DNA of 64,000 bases. Origin: Pseudomonas chlororaphis (GTDB lineage Bacteria; Pseudomonadota; Gammaproteobacteria; Pseudomonadales; Pseudomonadaceae). This document shows, in pieces, positions 26,689 to 34,754 of the stretch (position 1 is its first letter; each line of letters begins with the position of its first letter). Both the position numbers and the translations under genes were made by a program. The DNA lies in contig NZ_MOAL01000004.1 of assembly GCF_003731765.1 (NCBI RefSeq), forward strand, positions 1,550,001 to 1,614,000. Reading direction: 5' to 3'. A model generated the notes under the pieces. The model worked only from the letters and a program-made list of their open reading frames with translations, was not told where the DNA came from and did not search any database.

Positions 26689-26726
26689 GACGTTGCTCCC
26701 GCCGAACATCGGTCAGTACCGCCCTC

Positions 26727-27405
26727 TTAGAAGCCGGCTTGCCGGCGATAGCGATTTCGAGGGCGCCATCGCTGGCAAGCCAACTCCTACAGGTGTGGGA
26801 CAGGACGGGATCGCTCGGGTAAACCACGGCCTTTGTAGGAGCCGGCTTGCCGGCGATAGCGATTTCGAGGGCGCCATCGCTGGCAAGCCAGCTCCTACAG
26901 GTGTGGGACAGGACGGGATCGCTCGGGTAAGCCACGGCCTTTGTAGGAGCCGGCTTGCCGGCGATAGCGATTGTGAGGACGCCATCGCTGGCAAGCCAGC
27001 TCCTACGGGTGTGGGGCAGGACGGGATCGCTCGGGTAAGCCACGGCCTTTGTAGGAGCCGGCTTGCCGGCGATAGCGATTTCGAGGGCGCCATCGCTGGC
27101 AAGCCAGCGCCTACAGGTGTGGGGCAGGTCGGGATCGCTCGGGTAAGCCACGGCCTTTGTAGGAGCCGGCTTGCCGGCGATAGCGATTTCGAGGACGCCA
27201 TCGCTGGCAAGCCAGCGCCTACGGGTGTGGGGCAGGACGGGATCGCTCGGGTAAGCCACGGCCTTTGTAGGAGCCGGCTTGCCGGCGATAGCGATTGTGA
27301 GGACGCCATCGCTGGCAAGCCAGCTCCTACGGGTGTGGGGCAGGACGGGATCGCTCGGGTAAGCCACGGCCTCTGTAGGAGCCGGCTTGCCGGCGATAGG
27401 GGCGA
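26727..27405. repeat. Tandem REP-pair array 2 (108-bp period) inside the MoxR/VWA run
   Basis: Forward REPs (GTAGGAGCCGGCTTGCCGGC) start at 26835, 26943, 27051, 27159, 27267 and 27375, exactly 108 bp apart. A partial copy lies at about 26730. Each unit also holds the inverted REP (GCTGGCAAGCCAGCTCCTAC) and a conserved linker with GGATCGCTCGGGTAAGCCAC. The exact period and conserved linker indicate recent tandem amplification. The array separates the DUF4381 gene from the BatA-like gene. Confidence 0.95.
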
Positions 27406-27413
27406 GGGGGAAT

Positions 27414-27926
27414 TTAGGCGGCCACATGATGGTGCTCCACCCAATGTGTGCAGGTGTCGAACAGCTGCTGGCGTTGCGTGGCGGTCAGTTGTGCCAGTTG
27501 GGCGTCTGGGGCGTAGGCCAGGCGGGCCAGTTGCTGGCTGAAATCGGCCGGCAAGGGCTGGGCGCTGTGTTGTTCGAGAAAGGCTTGCCAGGCCGCGCCG
27601 CTCAATGGCCCCGTGCGGGCCGGCCGGGAGGTATCGGCACCGTGCTGGCCGGGCATGGACAGGGCCACGCGCTTGAGCAGTTCGGGCAGTTCGCGCAGGG
27701 CGGCGATCGGATCGCTGTCGCCTTGCAAAGCGGCCAGGCGCTGCAAGGCTTCGCGCCGATAGCGATCGCGGCGCCATTGCCGGTAGCGCCGGGCGCTCCA
27801 GGCCAGCAGGCCCGCCAGCAGCAGGCCGAGCAGCAGCCACCAGCCCCAGGTCTGCGGCGCGTAGCTGACCGGCGCGGGCAGGCCCAACTCTTGGAGTTGC
27901 TCGATGCTCGGCACTTGGGCGCTCAT
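27414..27926 (-). CDS. DUF4381 family protein of the MoxR/VWA module
   Basis: A 170-residue protein with a single membrane segment (WWLLLGLLLAGLLAWSA, about 29-45) after a short periplasmic N-terminus and a basic cytoplasmic domain (RRYRQWRRDRYRREAL...). This is the DUF4381 layout, found between DUF58 and VWA genes in MoxR operons. Its ATG overlaps the stop of the DUF58 gene (ATGA). Function is not established; it is probably a membrane adaptor. Confidence 0.88.
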   Translation of the reverse strand: MSAQVPSIEQLQELGLPAPVSYAPQTWGWWLLLGLLLAGLLAWSARRYRQWRRDRYRREALQRLAALQGDSDPIAALRELPELLKRVALSMPGQHGADTSRPARTGPLSGAAWQAFLEQHSAQPLPADFSQQLARLAYAPDAQLAQLTATQRQQLFDTCTHWVEHHHVAA

Positions 27927-28873
27927 CGGCGAGCCATCCCGAATTTGCCCAACTCGGCGCGCAGTTGGCTGTGGGCGTCCTCGGCGGTGCTGAACATCAT
28001 CAACGGCACCTGGCTGCGCCGCAGCAGGCTGGCCACATCCTTGAGTCGGCCGCTGAGAAAGTCGCCCAGGGGCTGATGCACCTGGCGCCGCTCCACCGCC
28101 AGTTCCACCTGTAACTGGCCCTGGGTCACCAGCAGCCGACCCTGTTGCGGCAGGTTCAGGGCCAGGGGGTCGTAGACCTGCAAGGCGATCACGTCGTTAT
28201 GGGTCGCCAGTTGCCGCAGCAGTTGCAAGGTCTGGGGGCCGGCCCCGGCAAAGTCACTGACGATGCAGATCAGGTGGTCGTGGCCGGCCAGGGCCAGGCA
28301 TTGGCGCAACACCTTGTCCAACTGGTCCAGGTCTTCGCTGTCCGGGTTGCCGGCGTGCAGCGCCTGGTTGTGCTGGACCACCAGGCTGCACAGGGCCTCG
28401 ACCCGCTTGCGGCTGCGCAGTGGGGCGACGCTGTCGATGCGCTGGTCGTTGAACACCAGGCCGCCCACCCGGTCGCCGGCGTTGAACACCATCCACGCCG
28501 CCAGGGCGGCCAGTTCGGCGGCCAGGGCCGATTTGAAGCTGACCCGGGAGCCGAAGAACATCGACATGCGCTGGTCCACCAGGATCAGCGCCGGGCGGTC
28601 GCGCTCTTCGGTGAAGGTGCGCACCACCGGTTTGCCGGTACGCAGCGAGGCCCGCCAGTCCAAGTGACGCAGGTCATCGCCGGGCTGATAGCGGCGCAGC
28701 TCATCGAAGTTCAGGCCGCGCCCGCGCAAGCGCGAGGCATGTTGGCCGGCGAGGATGCTGCCCCGCGGCTGACGGGTCAGAAAGCTCAAGGCTCGGGCCT
28801 GGAACGCCAGGGCCATCAACTGCCCCAGGGACACGTAGACCCGTCCATCCGCACTGTCTTGTCGAGCGTGCAT
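27923..28873 (-). CDS. DUF58 domain protein of the MoxR/VWA module
   Basis: A 316-residue soluble protein of the DUF58 family, a VWA-like domain that partners MoxR ATPases. The hallmark block is near residues 45-75: GRGLNFDELRRYQPGDD and DWRASLRTGKPVVRTF. The degenerate metal-site segment is LILVDQRMSMFFG. The ATG at 28873 has GAGGAG six bases upstream and lies 11 bp after the MoxR stop. The function is inferred from the family: delivering or presenting a client to the ATPase. Confidence 0.92.
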   Translation of the reverse strand: MHARQDSADGRVYVSLGQLMALAFQARALSFLTRQPRGSILAGQHASRLRGRGLNFDELRRYQPGDDLRHLDWRASLRTGKPVVRTFTEERDRPALILVDQRMSMFFGSRVSFKSALAAELAALAAWMVFNAGDRVGGLVFNDQRIDSVAPLRSRKRVEALCSLVVQHNQALHAGNPDSEDLDQLDKVLRQCLALAGHDHLICIVSDFAGAGPQTLQLLRQLATHNDVIALQVYDPLALNLPQQGRLLVTQGQLQVELAVERRQVHQPLGDFLSGRLKDVASLLRRSQVPLMMFSTAEDAHSQLRAELGKFGMARR

Positions 28874-28884
28874 CGCTGTCCTCC

Positions 28885-29865
28885 TCAAGCCGGGATGGCG
28901 ACCTTGTCCAGCAGCCGGTCCAGCACCTGGTCAGCGCTGACCCCATCCGCCACCGCGTCGTAGCTCAGTTGCAGGCGATGGCGCAGCACCGGGTGGAGCA
29001 TGGCCCGCACGTTGTCCGGCGAGACAAAGTCCTGGCCTTGCAGCCAGGCATCGGCCCGGGCGCAGCGGTCCAGGCCGATGCCGCCCCGGGGGCTGGCGCC
29101 AATGGCGATCCAGCGGCCCAGGTCGGGGTCATAGTCGGCGGGGTGGCGAGTGGCGTTGATCAGGTCGATCAGGTAGCGGTCGATGGCCGGCGCCACGTGG
29201 ACCGCCGCGACTTCCTGGCGGGCGGCGAAGATCACCGGCTGCGCCAGGGTGAAACCGGCGACGGCCGAAGCCCCGGCGCCCTGGGCCTGCTCTTCTTCCC
29301 GCAGCATGCGCAGTACCTGGCCTTCGTGGTCGGGGCTGGGGTAGTCCAGAAGCAGCTTCATCAGGAACCGGTCCATCTGGGCTTCCGGCAGCGGGTAGGT
29401 GCCTTCTTGCTCGATGGGGTTCTGGGTGGCCAGGACGATAAACAGCTCGGGCAGGGTGTGGCTGGCGCCGGCCACGGTGATCTGGCGTTCTTCCATGGCC
29501 TCCAGCAGCGCCGCCTGAACCTTGGCCGGGGCACGGTTGATTTCGTCGGCGAGGATCAGGTTGCCGAACAGCGGGCCGGGCTGGAAACGGATCTGGTTCT
29601 GCCCGTCTACCTGGTGCAGCACCTCGGCGCCGGTGATGTCCGAAGGCAACAGGTCCGGGGTGAACTGGATGCGACTCATCTTCGCTTCCAGGTGTTTGGC
29701 CAGGGCCTTGACCGTGCGGGTCTTGGCCAGGCCGGGCAGGCTTTCCAGCAGCAGGTGTCCGTTGGCCAACAGGCCGACGAGGATCTGCCGGATCACCTGG
29801 TCCTGGCCGAGCACCGCCTCGGCGATGCTGGCTTGCAGGGCATTCAGATCATTGAGTGCGGTCAT
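28885..29865 (-). CDS. MoxR family AAA+ ATPase
   Basis: A 326-residue AAA+ ATPase of the MoxR family, a chaperone-like motor that helps metal insertion or assembly of partner enzymes in systems such as methanol dehydrogenase. Walker A reads ESLPGLAKT, with Ser in place of the more usual first Gly. Walker B (LILADEINRAP), sensor 1 (LATQNP) and the arginine-finger region (PLPEAQMDRF) are intact. The ATG at 29865 has AAGGA at good spacing; an ATG two codons earlier is too close to it. It heads the DUF58-DUF4381-VWA-VWA/TPR-BatD run. Confidence 0.93.
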   Translation of the reverse strand: MTALNDLNALQASIAEAVLGQDQVIRQILVGLLANGHLLLESLPGLAKTRTVKALAKHLEAKMSRIQFTPDLLPSDITGAEVLHQVDGQNQIRFQPGPLFGNLILADEINRAPAKVQAALLEAMEERQITVAGASHTLPELFIVLATQNPIEQEGTYPLPEAQMDRFLMKLLLDYPSPDHEGQVLRMLREEEQAQGAGASAVAGFTLAQPVIFAARQEVAAVHVAPAIDRYLIDLINATRHPADYDPDLGRWIAIGASPRGGIGLDRCARADAWLQGQDFVSPDNVRAMLHPVLRHRLQLSYDAVADGVSADQVLDRLLDKVAIPA

Positions 29866-29889
29866 GGGCATTCCTTGTCTGGGGGCGAT

Positions 29890-30486
29890 TTACCATGGGG
29901 CGGCGACCACGATGTAGTGCACGCTGCCGCCGACGTATTGCGGCTGGTACCAGGTCGGCCCGCAGTGCTGGTAGGCCACACCATTGGCGACCACCGACAC
30001 ACAGTCAGGCGGCACGCTGGCCACCTGGGTGCCGATGGCGATCACTGCCGCGGTGGTGACGCCAATGGCGGCGGCCGTGGCCCAGGGGTGGTACCAGTCA
30101 TCGCCCTGGGGCGGTGGCGGTGGCGGAGGTGGCATGGGGTGCGGTGCCGGGCCAGGCGGATTGGGGCCAGGGCCGGGCCCCGGGTACGGCCGGGGTTCAG
30201 GGCGTGGTTCGGGATGGGGCCCGGGGTAAGGCTGTGGGTGCGGCTGTGGATGCGGTTGCGGAGAGGGTCTTGGCTCCGGGTGCGGATAAGGATGGGGCGC
30301 CGGTTGCGGCATGGGGCGGTAGGCCGGCAGCGCATGGCCGCCACCACCATGGGGCACGACAAAGGTTCGCGCTCCACCGCCGCCCCGGACTTGCCAGGCC
30401 TGAGCCGTGGCGACGTGCAACAGGCTCAAACTCAGGGCCGCACACAGCAGCCAGGGGCCGGGTTTCAAGGTTGCGCCTGTGCTCAT
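29890..30486 (-). CDS. Secreted proline-rich protein
   Basis: A 198-residue protein with a signal peptide (WLLCAALSLSLLHVATAQA). A low-complexity tract of H, P, Y, E and G repeats (for example HPYPHPEPRP, and eight prolines in a row near residue 120) spans about residues 50-127. A conserved-looking C-terminal domain contains two Cys (DCVSVVANGVAYQHCG), then TWYQPQYVGGSVHYIVV. That last block resembles the end of DUF6515-type proteins, from memory. It overlaps the DUF2092 gene by ATGA and lies 24 bp before the MoxR start. Probably a periplasmic or envelope-bound protein. Confidence 0.8.
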   Translation of the reverse strand: MSTGATLKPGPWLLCAALSLSLLHVATAQAWQVRGGGGARTFVVPHGGGGHALPAYRPMPQPAPHPYPHPEPRPSPQPHPQPHPQPYPGPHPEPRPEPRPYPGPGPGPNPPGPAPHPMPPPPPPPPQGDDWYHPWATAAAIGVTTAAVIAIGTQVASVPPDCVSVVANGVAYQHCGPTWYQPQYVGGSVHYIVVAAPW

Positions 30487-31265
30487 GGTTGCTGCTCCTG
30501 GCGGACGGCGGCCGGGGCCATTTGCTGCAAAGGCACGGCCCGGGCGCCGGCGGGCGGGTCGAAGCTGAAGCTTTTGGCCGTCATCGGTGCTGCCAGTTGC
30601 CACTGGAAGTCGACGCTGTGCCGGGGGCGCTCGGCGGTGTCGCGGCGGCTGATCACCAGGCGGCACGGCAGTGGCTGGTCGCCCTGGCGCAGCCACAGCT
30701 GCCAGTCGATCTCGGCCTGGCGGAAGGCGTAGTGCTCGCAGCGCTGGCCGTCCAGGGTCTCACTGCCAATCACCAGGGCCGAGCTGAGGCCCACCTGGCG
30801 CGCGGTGTCGGCGTTCCAGCGGAACAGATCGGCCAGGGGCAACTCGATGCCATAGCGTTCGCTCAATTGATCCAGCAACTGCTCGATGCTGGCCGGTGCC
30901 GGGGCACGGGTGAAGTAACCGCTGCGGCTTTCGTACAGGGTGAAATACGTGCCGTCGTAGTACAGGCTGCGTCGCGCGCCCTGGGCCTCGACGCTGACCC
31001 GCAGCTTGTCCGGCCGTTGCGCCAGGAGTTCGGTACGGTGGCGAAACTCCAGGGTCTGGCCGTCCTCCAGCACCTGGTCGGTGCTGCTCTGGGCCTCGAT
31101 GCCGAACTGACGCAGGCTGCGTAGGTAACGGCCCATCTGGTCCAGTGCCTGCAACGCCTTGGGCTCGAGCTCGGCCTTGGCCTCGTCGGCGGCCGCTAGC
31201 GGGACCAACAGGGTCAGCGCGCAGAGCAGGGCGAGGGTCGGGTGAAGCCAACGTTGACTGGGCAT
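30483..31265 (-). CDS. DUF2092 periplasmic protein
   Basis: A 260-residue exported protein with signal peptide MPSQRWLHPTLALLCALTLLVPLAAA. The DUF2092 domain, of a LolA/LolB-like beta fold, runs over the mature part: ALDQMGRYLRSL near 39, QRPDKLRVSVEAQGARRSLYYDG near 84, and CEHYAFRQAEIDWQLWL near 175. The family is predicted to bind lipids or act as an envelope carrier. Overlap with the following gene indicates one transcript. Confidence 0.88.
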   Translation of the reverse strand: MPSQRWLHPTLALLCALTLLVPLAAADEAKAELEPKALQALDQMGRYLRSLRQFGIEAQSSTDQVLEDGQTLEFRHRTELLAQRPDKLRVSVEAQGARRSLYYDGTYFTLYESRSGYFTRAPAPASIEQLLDQLSERYGIELPLADLFRWNADTARQVGLSSALVIGSETLDGQRCEHYAFRQAEIDWQLWLRQGDQPLPCRLVISRRDTAERPRHSVDFQWQLAAPMTAKSFSFDPPAGARAVPLQQMAPAAVRQEQQP

Positions 31266-31277
31266 GGCAGGCCTCGC

Positions 31278-32321
31278 TCAGAACATAAAGGTCGGGATGA
31301 CCGGGATAAACGACAGGCGGAAATTCCAGCGGCTGCTGATCTGGTCATCGGGGTGGATCACCGAGTACTGCACTTCGCCGGAGATGCGCACCGGCAACTT
31401 GCCGAAATTGAAGATGCGCCCAGCGCCGAGGCCGATGGGAAAGGTCACCTTGTTGCCGCTCTCGGCCTTCCAGTTGACGGTGACGTTGGGGGTCATGCCG
31501 ACGCGCCACTGGGCGGCGCCGGGGATCACGCGCTGGATGAAGTACTGCACGTTGGTCAGGCTGACGTCCTTGCGCTGGCTGTCGCCGGCCACCGACCACC
31601 AGTGCTGGGGGAAGACCCCCAGGGTCCAGTCTTCCCCCAGGTAGGCGGCGACGAACGCCGGTCCCAGGGCGTATTTGCCGGTGCCGAGCACATCGTGCTC
31701 GGCGGTGGGGAACATCACCGTCGGGCCCAGGCCCCAGACCAGTTTCCCGCCACCGTCGAAGCGGATCGGCTGCTTGGGCGAGAACACCCCGACATAGGCC
31801 AGGTCGCCGAAGCCGCTGGTACGGTCGAACGGGTCCTGCACCACCGAGGCAAAGTCGCTGCGATCGTGGAGCAGCTCGTTGGGGCCCATGCCGATCAGAT
31901 TGCCGGCCTTGCGGTTGACCGGCGCACTGACGTAGCTGATGGGCAGGCGGTTGATCAGGTTCCAGTCCTCGCCCAGGGAAATGGGGAAGGTCGGCATAAA
32001 GCTGTATTTGCCCAGGTAACGGGTGCCGTTGCTGCGGGGGCCCTTGAGGGCGGTGTAGTCGAACTGGTTGAACAGCAGCACCAGGTTGCCCACCGGGTTG
32101 TCCATCAGCTTGGAGATCTGCTCGGTGGACGGCTCGCAACCGGCCTTGACCACTTCCTTGAGGTCAATGTCGAAGTTCTGCTGCAGCTGGCGACAGGTCT
32201 CGGGATCACCCTTGGACGTGGCTGGCTTGCCGTCGCTGCCCAGCCCCGGAAGATCATTGCCGGCGTTGGCGACGCCGCTGAGCAAAAGGCCACACAGGGC
32301 GAATCGGGAGCTGATGATCAT
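31278..32321 (-). CDS. Outer-membrane beta-barrel transporter-like protein
   Basis: A 347-residue protein with a signal peptide (ALCGLLLSGVANA) and a chain of amphipathic strands ending in a C-terminal Phe (IPTFMF), as expected for a protein inserted by the BAM complex. It resembles proteins annotated as neuromedin U or transporter-like (COG3637/PF13557-like). The first 60 residues are soluble with two Cys (ETCRQLQ, VKAGCEPS). It lies 12 bp after the next barrel gene. Substrate unknown. Confidence 0.82.
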   Translation of the reverse strand: MIISSRFALCGLLLSGVANAGNDLPGLGSDGKPATSKGDPETCRQLQQNFDIDLKEVVKAGCEPSTEQISKLMDNPVGNLVLLFNQFDYTALKGPRSNGTRYLGKYSFMPTFPISLGEDWNLINRLPISYVSAPVNRKAGNLIGMGPNELLHDRSDFASVVQDPFDRTSGFGDLAYVGVFSPKQPIRFDGGGKLVWGLGPTVMFPTAEHDVLGTGKYALGPAFVAAYLGEDWTLGVFPQHWWSVAGDSQRKDVSLTNVQYFIQRVIPGAAQWRVGMTPNVTVNWKAESGNKVTFPIGLGAGRIFNFGKLPVRISGEVQYSVIHPDDQISSRWNFRLSFIPVIPTFMF

Positions 32322-32333
32322 CCGTGCGATCTC

Positions 32334-33287
32334 CTAGAAAAACGCCAGGGTCAGGTTGAGGCTGACGCCGTTGCCTTCGGGGCGATTCTTGGTGTCGAAC
32401 TCGGGGATCCAGCGCGCGCTGATGTTGGCCTGGGCATCAGCGAATTTGCCGCTCCAGCCGACCGTGGGCCCGGCGCCCACCGAGCGCCCGCGAAAGCCGT
32501 TGAGGGCGTCGGCGGTGTCGCCCCGGTCATCGCTGATCTGCTGGATGTAACCGGCCACCAGCCCGGCGCTCCAGCCATTGCCGAAGCCGTGGGTCCACAG
32601 GGCGTCGAGCCGGAAGTTGTTGCCGCTGCGGTAATCCGTGGCGTCGTTGCGGGTGTAGAACTCCAGGGCGCTCATCAGGCTGAACTCGCCGCCATGGCCA
32701 TCCAGGTGGGTGAAGGCCAGGGTGGGCATGAAGGTGTAGTTGTTCTGCCCGGGGTTGGCCAGGCGGTTGTCGTTGTAGGCGCCGCTGGGCACGTAGATCG
32801 GCAGGGAGAGAGCGATGTGGTCCTTTTCGTTGAAGTGATAGCCGGCGGCGATGGGGGTCAGCAGCATGTCGGCGAACTGGGTGCCGCTGTCTTGGGTGCC
32901 CACGGTTCGCCCGCGGGGGCCGCTGAGGCTGGCCTCGACATCGGTGTATTGCACCGGCACGCCGATCGCCGAGGCGAAGTTCCAGCGGCCCTTGCCGGTG
33001 TTCCAGACTCGGGTGAAGTTGCCCATGGTGTAGGAGACTTTCATTTTCAGCCCGGCGCTGAGGCCGCCGATGATCGGCACCTGGCGGCTGCCCTTGAGTT
33101 CACCGTCGTAATAGATGCTGGTCAGGGACATGACCCAGCCCGGTTCCGGCGGAATGATCCCGGCGTTGGAGTAGATCTGCTGCCCGGTGATGGGCCGGCC
33201 CACGCCGCCTTCACTGGCCAAAAGCGCGGAGCTGGCGCCGAGCAGGCACAGGGTAATCAGGGGGCGAAGCATCTGAGGTTTATCCAT
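32334..33287 (-). CDS. SphA/Phenol_MetA_deg family outer-membrane protein
   Basis: A 317-residue beta-barrel protein with a signal peptide (MLRPLITLCLLGASSALLA). It has the Phenol_MetA_deg (PF13557) pattern: QIYSNAGIIPPEPGWV near 38, PIAAGYHFNEKDHIALSLPIYVPSG near 146, and C-terminal LTLAFF. The family includes P. aeruginosa SphA and meta-pathway outer-membrane proteins thought to pass hydrophobic compounds. It is 12 bp from each neighbour on the same strand, and lies between another barrel gene and a DUF1254 gene. Confidence 0.88.
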   Translation of the reverse strand: MDKPQMLRPLITLCLLGASSALLASEGGVGRPITGQQIYSNAGIIPPEPGWVMSLTSIYYDGELKGSRQVPIIGGLSAGLKMKVSYTMGNFTRVWNTGKGRWNFASAIGVPVQYTDVEASLSGPRGRTVGTQDSGTQFADMLLTPIAAGYHFNEKDHIALSLPIYVPSGAYNDNRLANPGQNNYTFMPTLAFTHLDGHGGEFSLMSALEFYTRNDATDYRSGNNFRLDALWTHGFGNGWSAGLVAGYIQQISDDRGDTADALNGFRGRSVGAGPTVGWSGKFADAQANISARWIPEFDTKNRPEGNGVSLNLTLAFF

Positions 33288-33299
33288 GGCGGGCTCCGC

Positions 33300-34715
33300 T
33301 TATTGTGGTGTGGGGGCGGCGGGGGTCAGTAACGGCATCTTCCACTGGCCGTTGTTGACTTGCGGTTTGGGCAGGTACAGCCGCAGCACGCCGTAGAAGG
33401 GCCCGTCAGGCGCCGGTAGCCAGTTGCTTTGCAAGGCCTGGGCGGGTGCCTGGTGCTGCACATAGAGGGTCAGGCCGCCGTCGGCGTCGAGCTTGAGCTG
33501 CGGCAGCATTCGCGAGTTGATCAGGTAGCGCTTGAGCGGGTTGGCCACCAGTAACTGGCTTTTGCCGTCGTACATCGTCAGCGACCAGAAGGCTTCGGCG
33601 GGCGGCAGTTGGCCCTTGGCGAAGTGCAGGGTGTAGCGGTGTTTCGAAGCGTCGGCCGGCTGCCCCTGGTTGTCCACGAAGTAGCCGATGTAATTCGCCT
33701 CTTCGGCGGAGTTGCCGAAGATCCCGATTCGGGCCCCGACATAGCGGTACAGGTAGTGGTTGTTCAGGTGCTCGCGGGTGCCAAAGAAATCGCCGCTGGT
33801 GACCTGGTGGGTATCGATCTTGTCCTTCTTGAACGTGGCGAATTCGGCCTTGGCATCGGCGATCCCGTCTTCCAGGGCCTTGCGTTGTTCGGCGCTCAGG
33901 GCGCTGGGGTTGAACCCTTGGCCGGCGCCAACGCCGATCTTGGCGAAGCGTGCCAGCAGGTCCCGTTCCACGTCCTGGGCCGGAGCGAAGGCCAGCATGA
34001 AGTTCAGGTAGCGAAACACATCGGGGCTGTCGCTCATGCCCGCCGTGGGCTTGGGCCAGTCGATTACGGGTGGCGCCGGGGGCGCTGGCTGCTTGAGGTA
34101 CTGGCTCAAGGGCTGGACCTGATAGCCCTGCTGGATCTGCTTGACCTTGGCCAAGTCCTGCTCATCGAACAGTTGGGTGCGGTACAGGGCATAGGCGATG
34201 TTGCTTTCACTGCGCACCAGGCGGTCGATGGTGGGCGGCTGCGAGCCCTGCCAGTCGGGCCCGGCGAGCAGGAAGTGGCCGCCTTTGTTGCCGCTGCTGC
34301 GGGTGCCCAGGTAGGCGAAGTTCTGGGTGTAGAGGTCGATCAACTGCACTGAGTAGTAACGGCCGTCGTCGATTGGCGGCAGGCTCAGGACCACCGGCTC
34401 GCGGCGCAGGTCGAGCCAGACGAAGGAGTAGGGCGTGTCGGAGTTGGGGGTGACGAAGGCGCTGTCCTCGGGGGTGAAGACCTTGGCGGTGTTCCCGATC
34501 TGGTTGAACGGTGCCTTGAAGTTGGCGCCGTCCTTATCCACCGCTTGGGTGTAGAGGGTCTTGTACATCTCCACCACCGGGAAGCCGTACAGGTAGGCCT
34601 CCTTGGCAATGGCTCGGGCCTCGTTGGGGCTGGCGCTGAAGTCCGCCCAGACGTTGCCGGCAAGCGCCAGGCTCAACGCGCTGAACAACAGGAGGGCGGG
34701 GTGCTTGAGGGGCAT
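33300..34715 (-). CDS. DUF1254/DUF1214 exported protein, copy A
   Basis: A 471-residue protein with signal peptide (ALLLFSALSLALAGNVWA). The DUF1254 domain (about 35-165: YLYGFPVVEMYKT, TPEDSAFVTPNSDTPYSFVW, RYYSVQLIDLYTQNFAYLG) is followed by DUF1214 (about 340-455: HRYTLHFAKGQLPPAEAFWSLTMYD, NRLINSRMLP-like segments, SNWLPAPDGPFYGVLRLYLP). These domains occur together across bacteria and their activity is unknown. The conserved acidic and aromatic residues suggest ligand or carbohydrate binding. It lies in an operon with outer-membrane barrels and a second DUF1254 gene. Confidence 0.92.
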   Translation of the reverse strand: MPLKHPALLLFSALSLALAGNVWADFSASPNEARAIAKEAYLYGFPVVEMYKTLYTQAVDKDGANFKAPFNQIGNTAKVFTPEDSAFVTPNSDTPYSFVWLDLRREPVVLSLPPIDDGRYYSVQLIDLYTQNFAYLGTRSSGNKGGHFLLAGPDWQGSQPPTIDRLVRSESNIAYALYRTQLFDEQDLAKVKQIQQGYQVQPLSQYLKQPAPPAPPVIDWPKPTAGMSDSPDVFRYLNFMLAFAPAQDVERDLLARFAKIGVGAGQGFNPSALSAEQRKALEDGIADAKAEFATFKKDKIDTHQVTSGDFFGTREHLNNHYLYRYVGARIGIFGNSAEEANYIGYFVDNQGQPADASKHRYTLHFAKGQLPPAEAFWSLTMYDGKSQLLVANPLKRYLINSRMLPQLKLDADGGLTLYVQHQAPAQALQSNWLPAPDGPFYGVLRLYLPKPQVNNGQWKMPLLTPAAPTPQ

Positions 34716-34754
34716 GGTCAGGTCCTTTTGCCAGAGTCATGGGGCGGTTGGCTG

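Noticed and set aside
26727..27405. Possible CRISPR array
   Set aside because: The period is regular, but the intervening linkers are nearly identical, each unit is internally palindromic REP sequence, and no cas gene is nearby.
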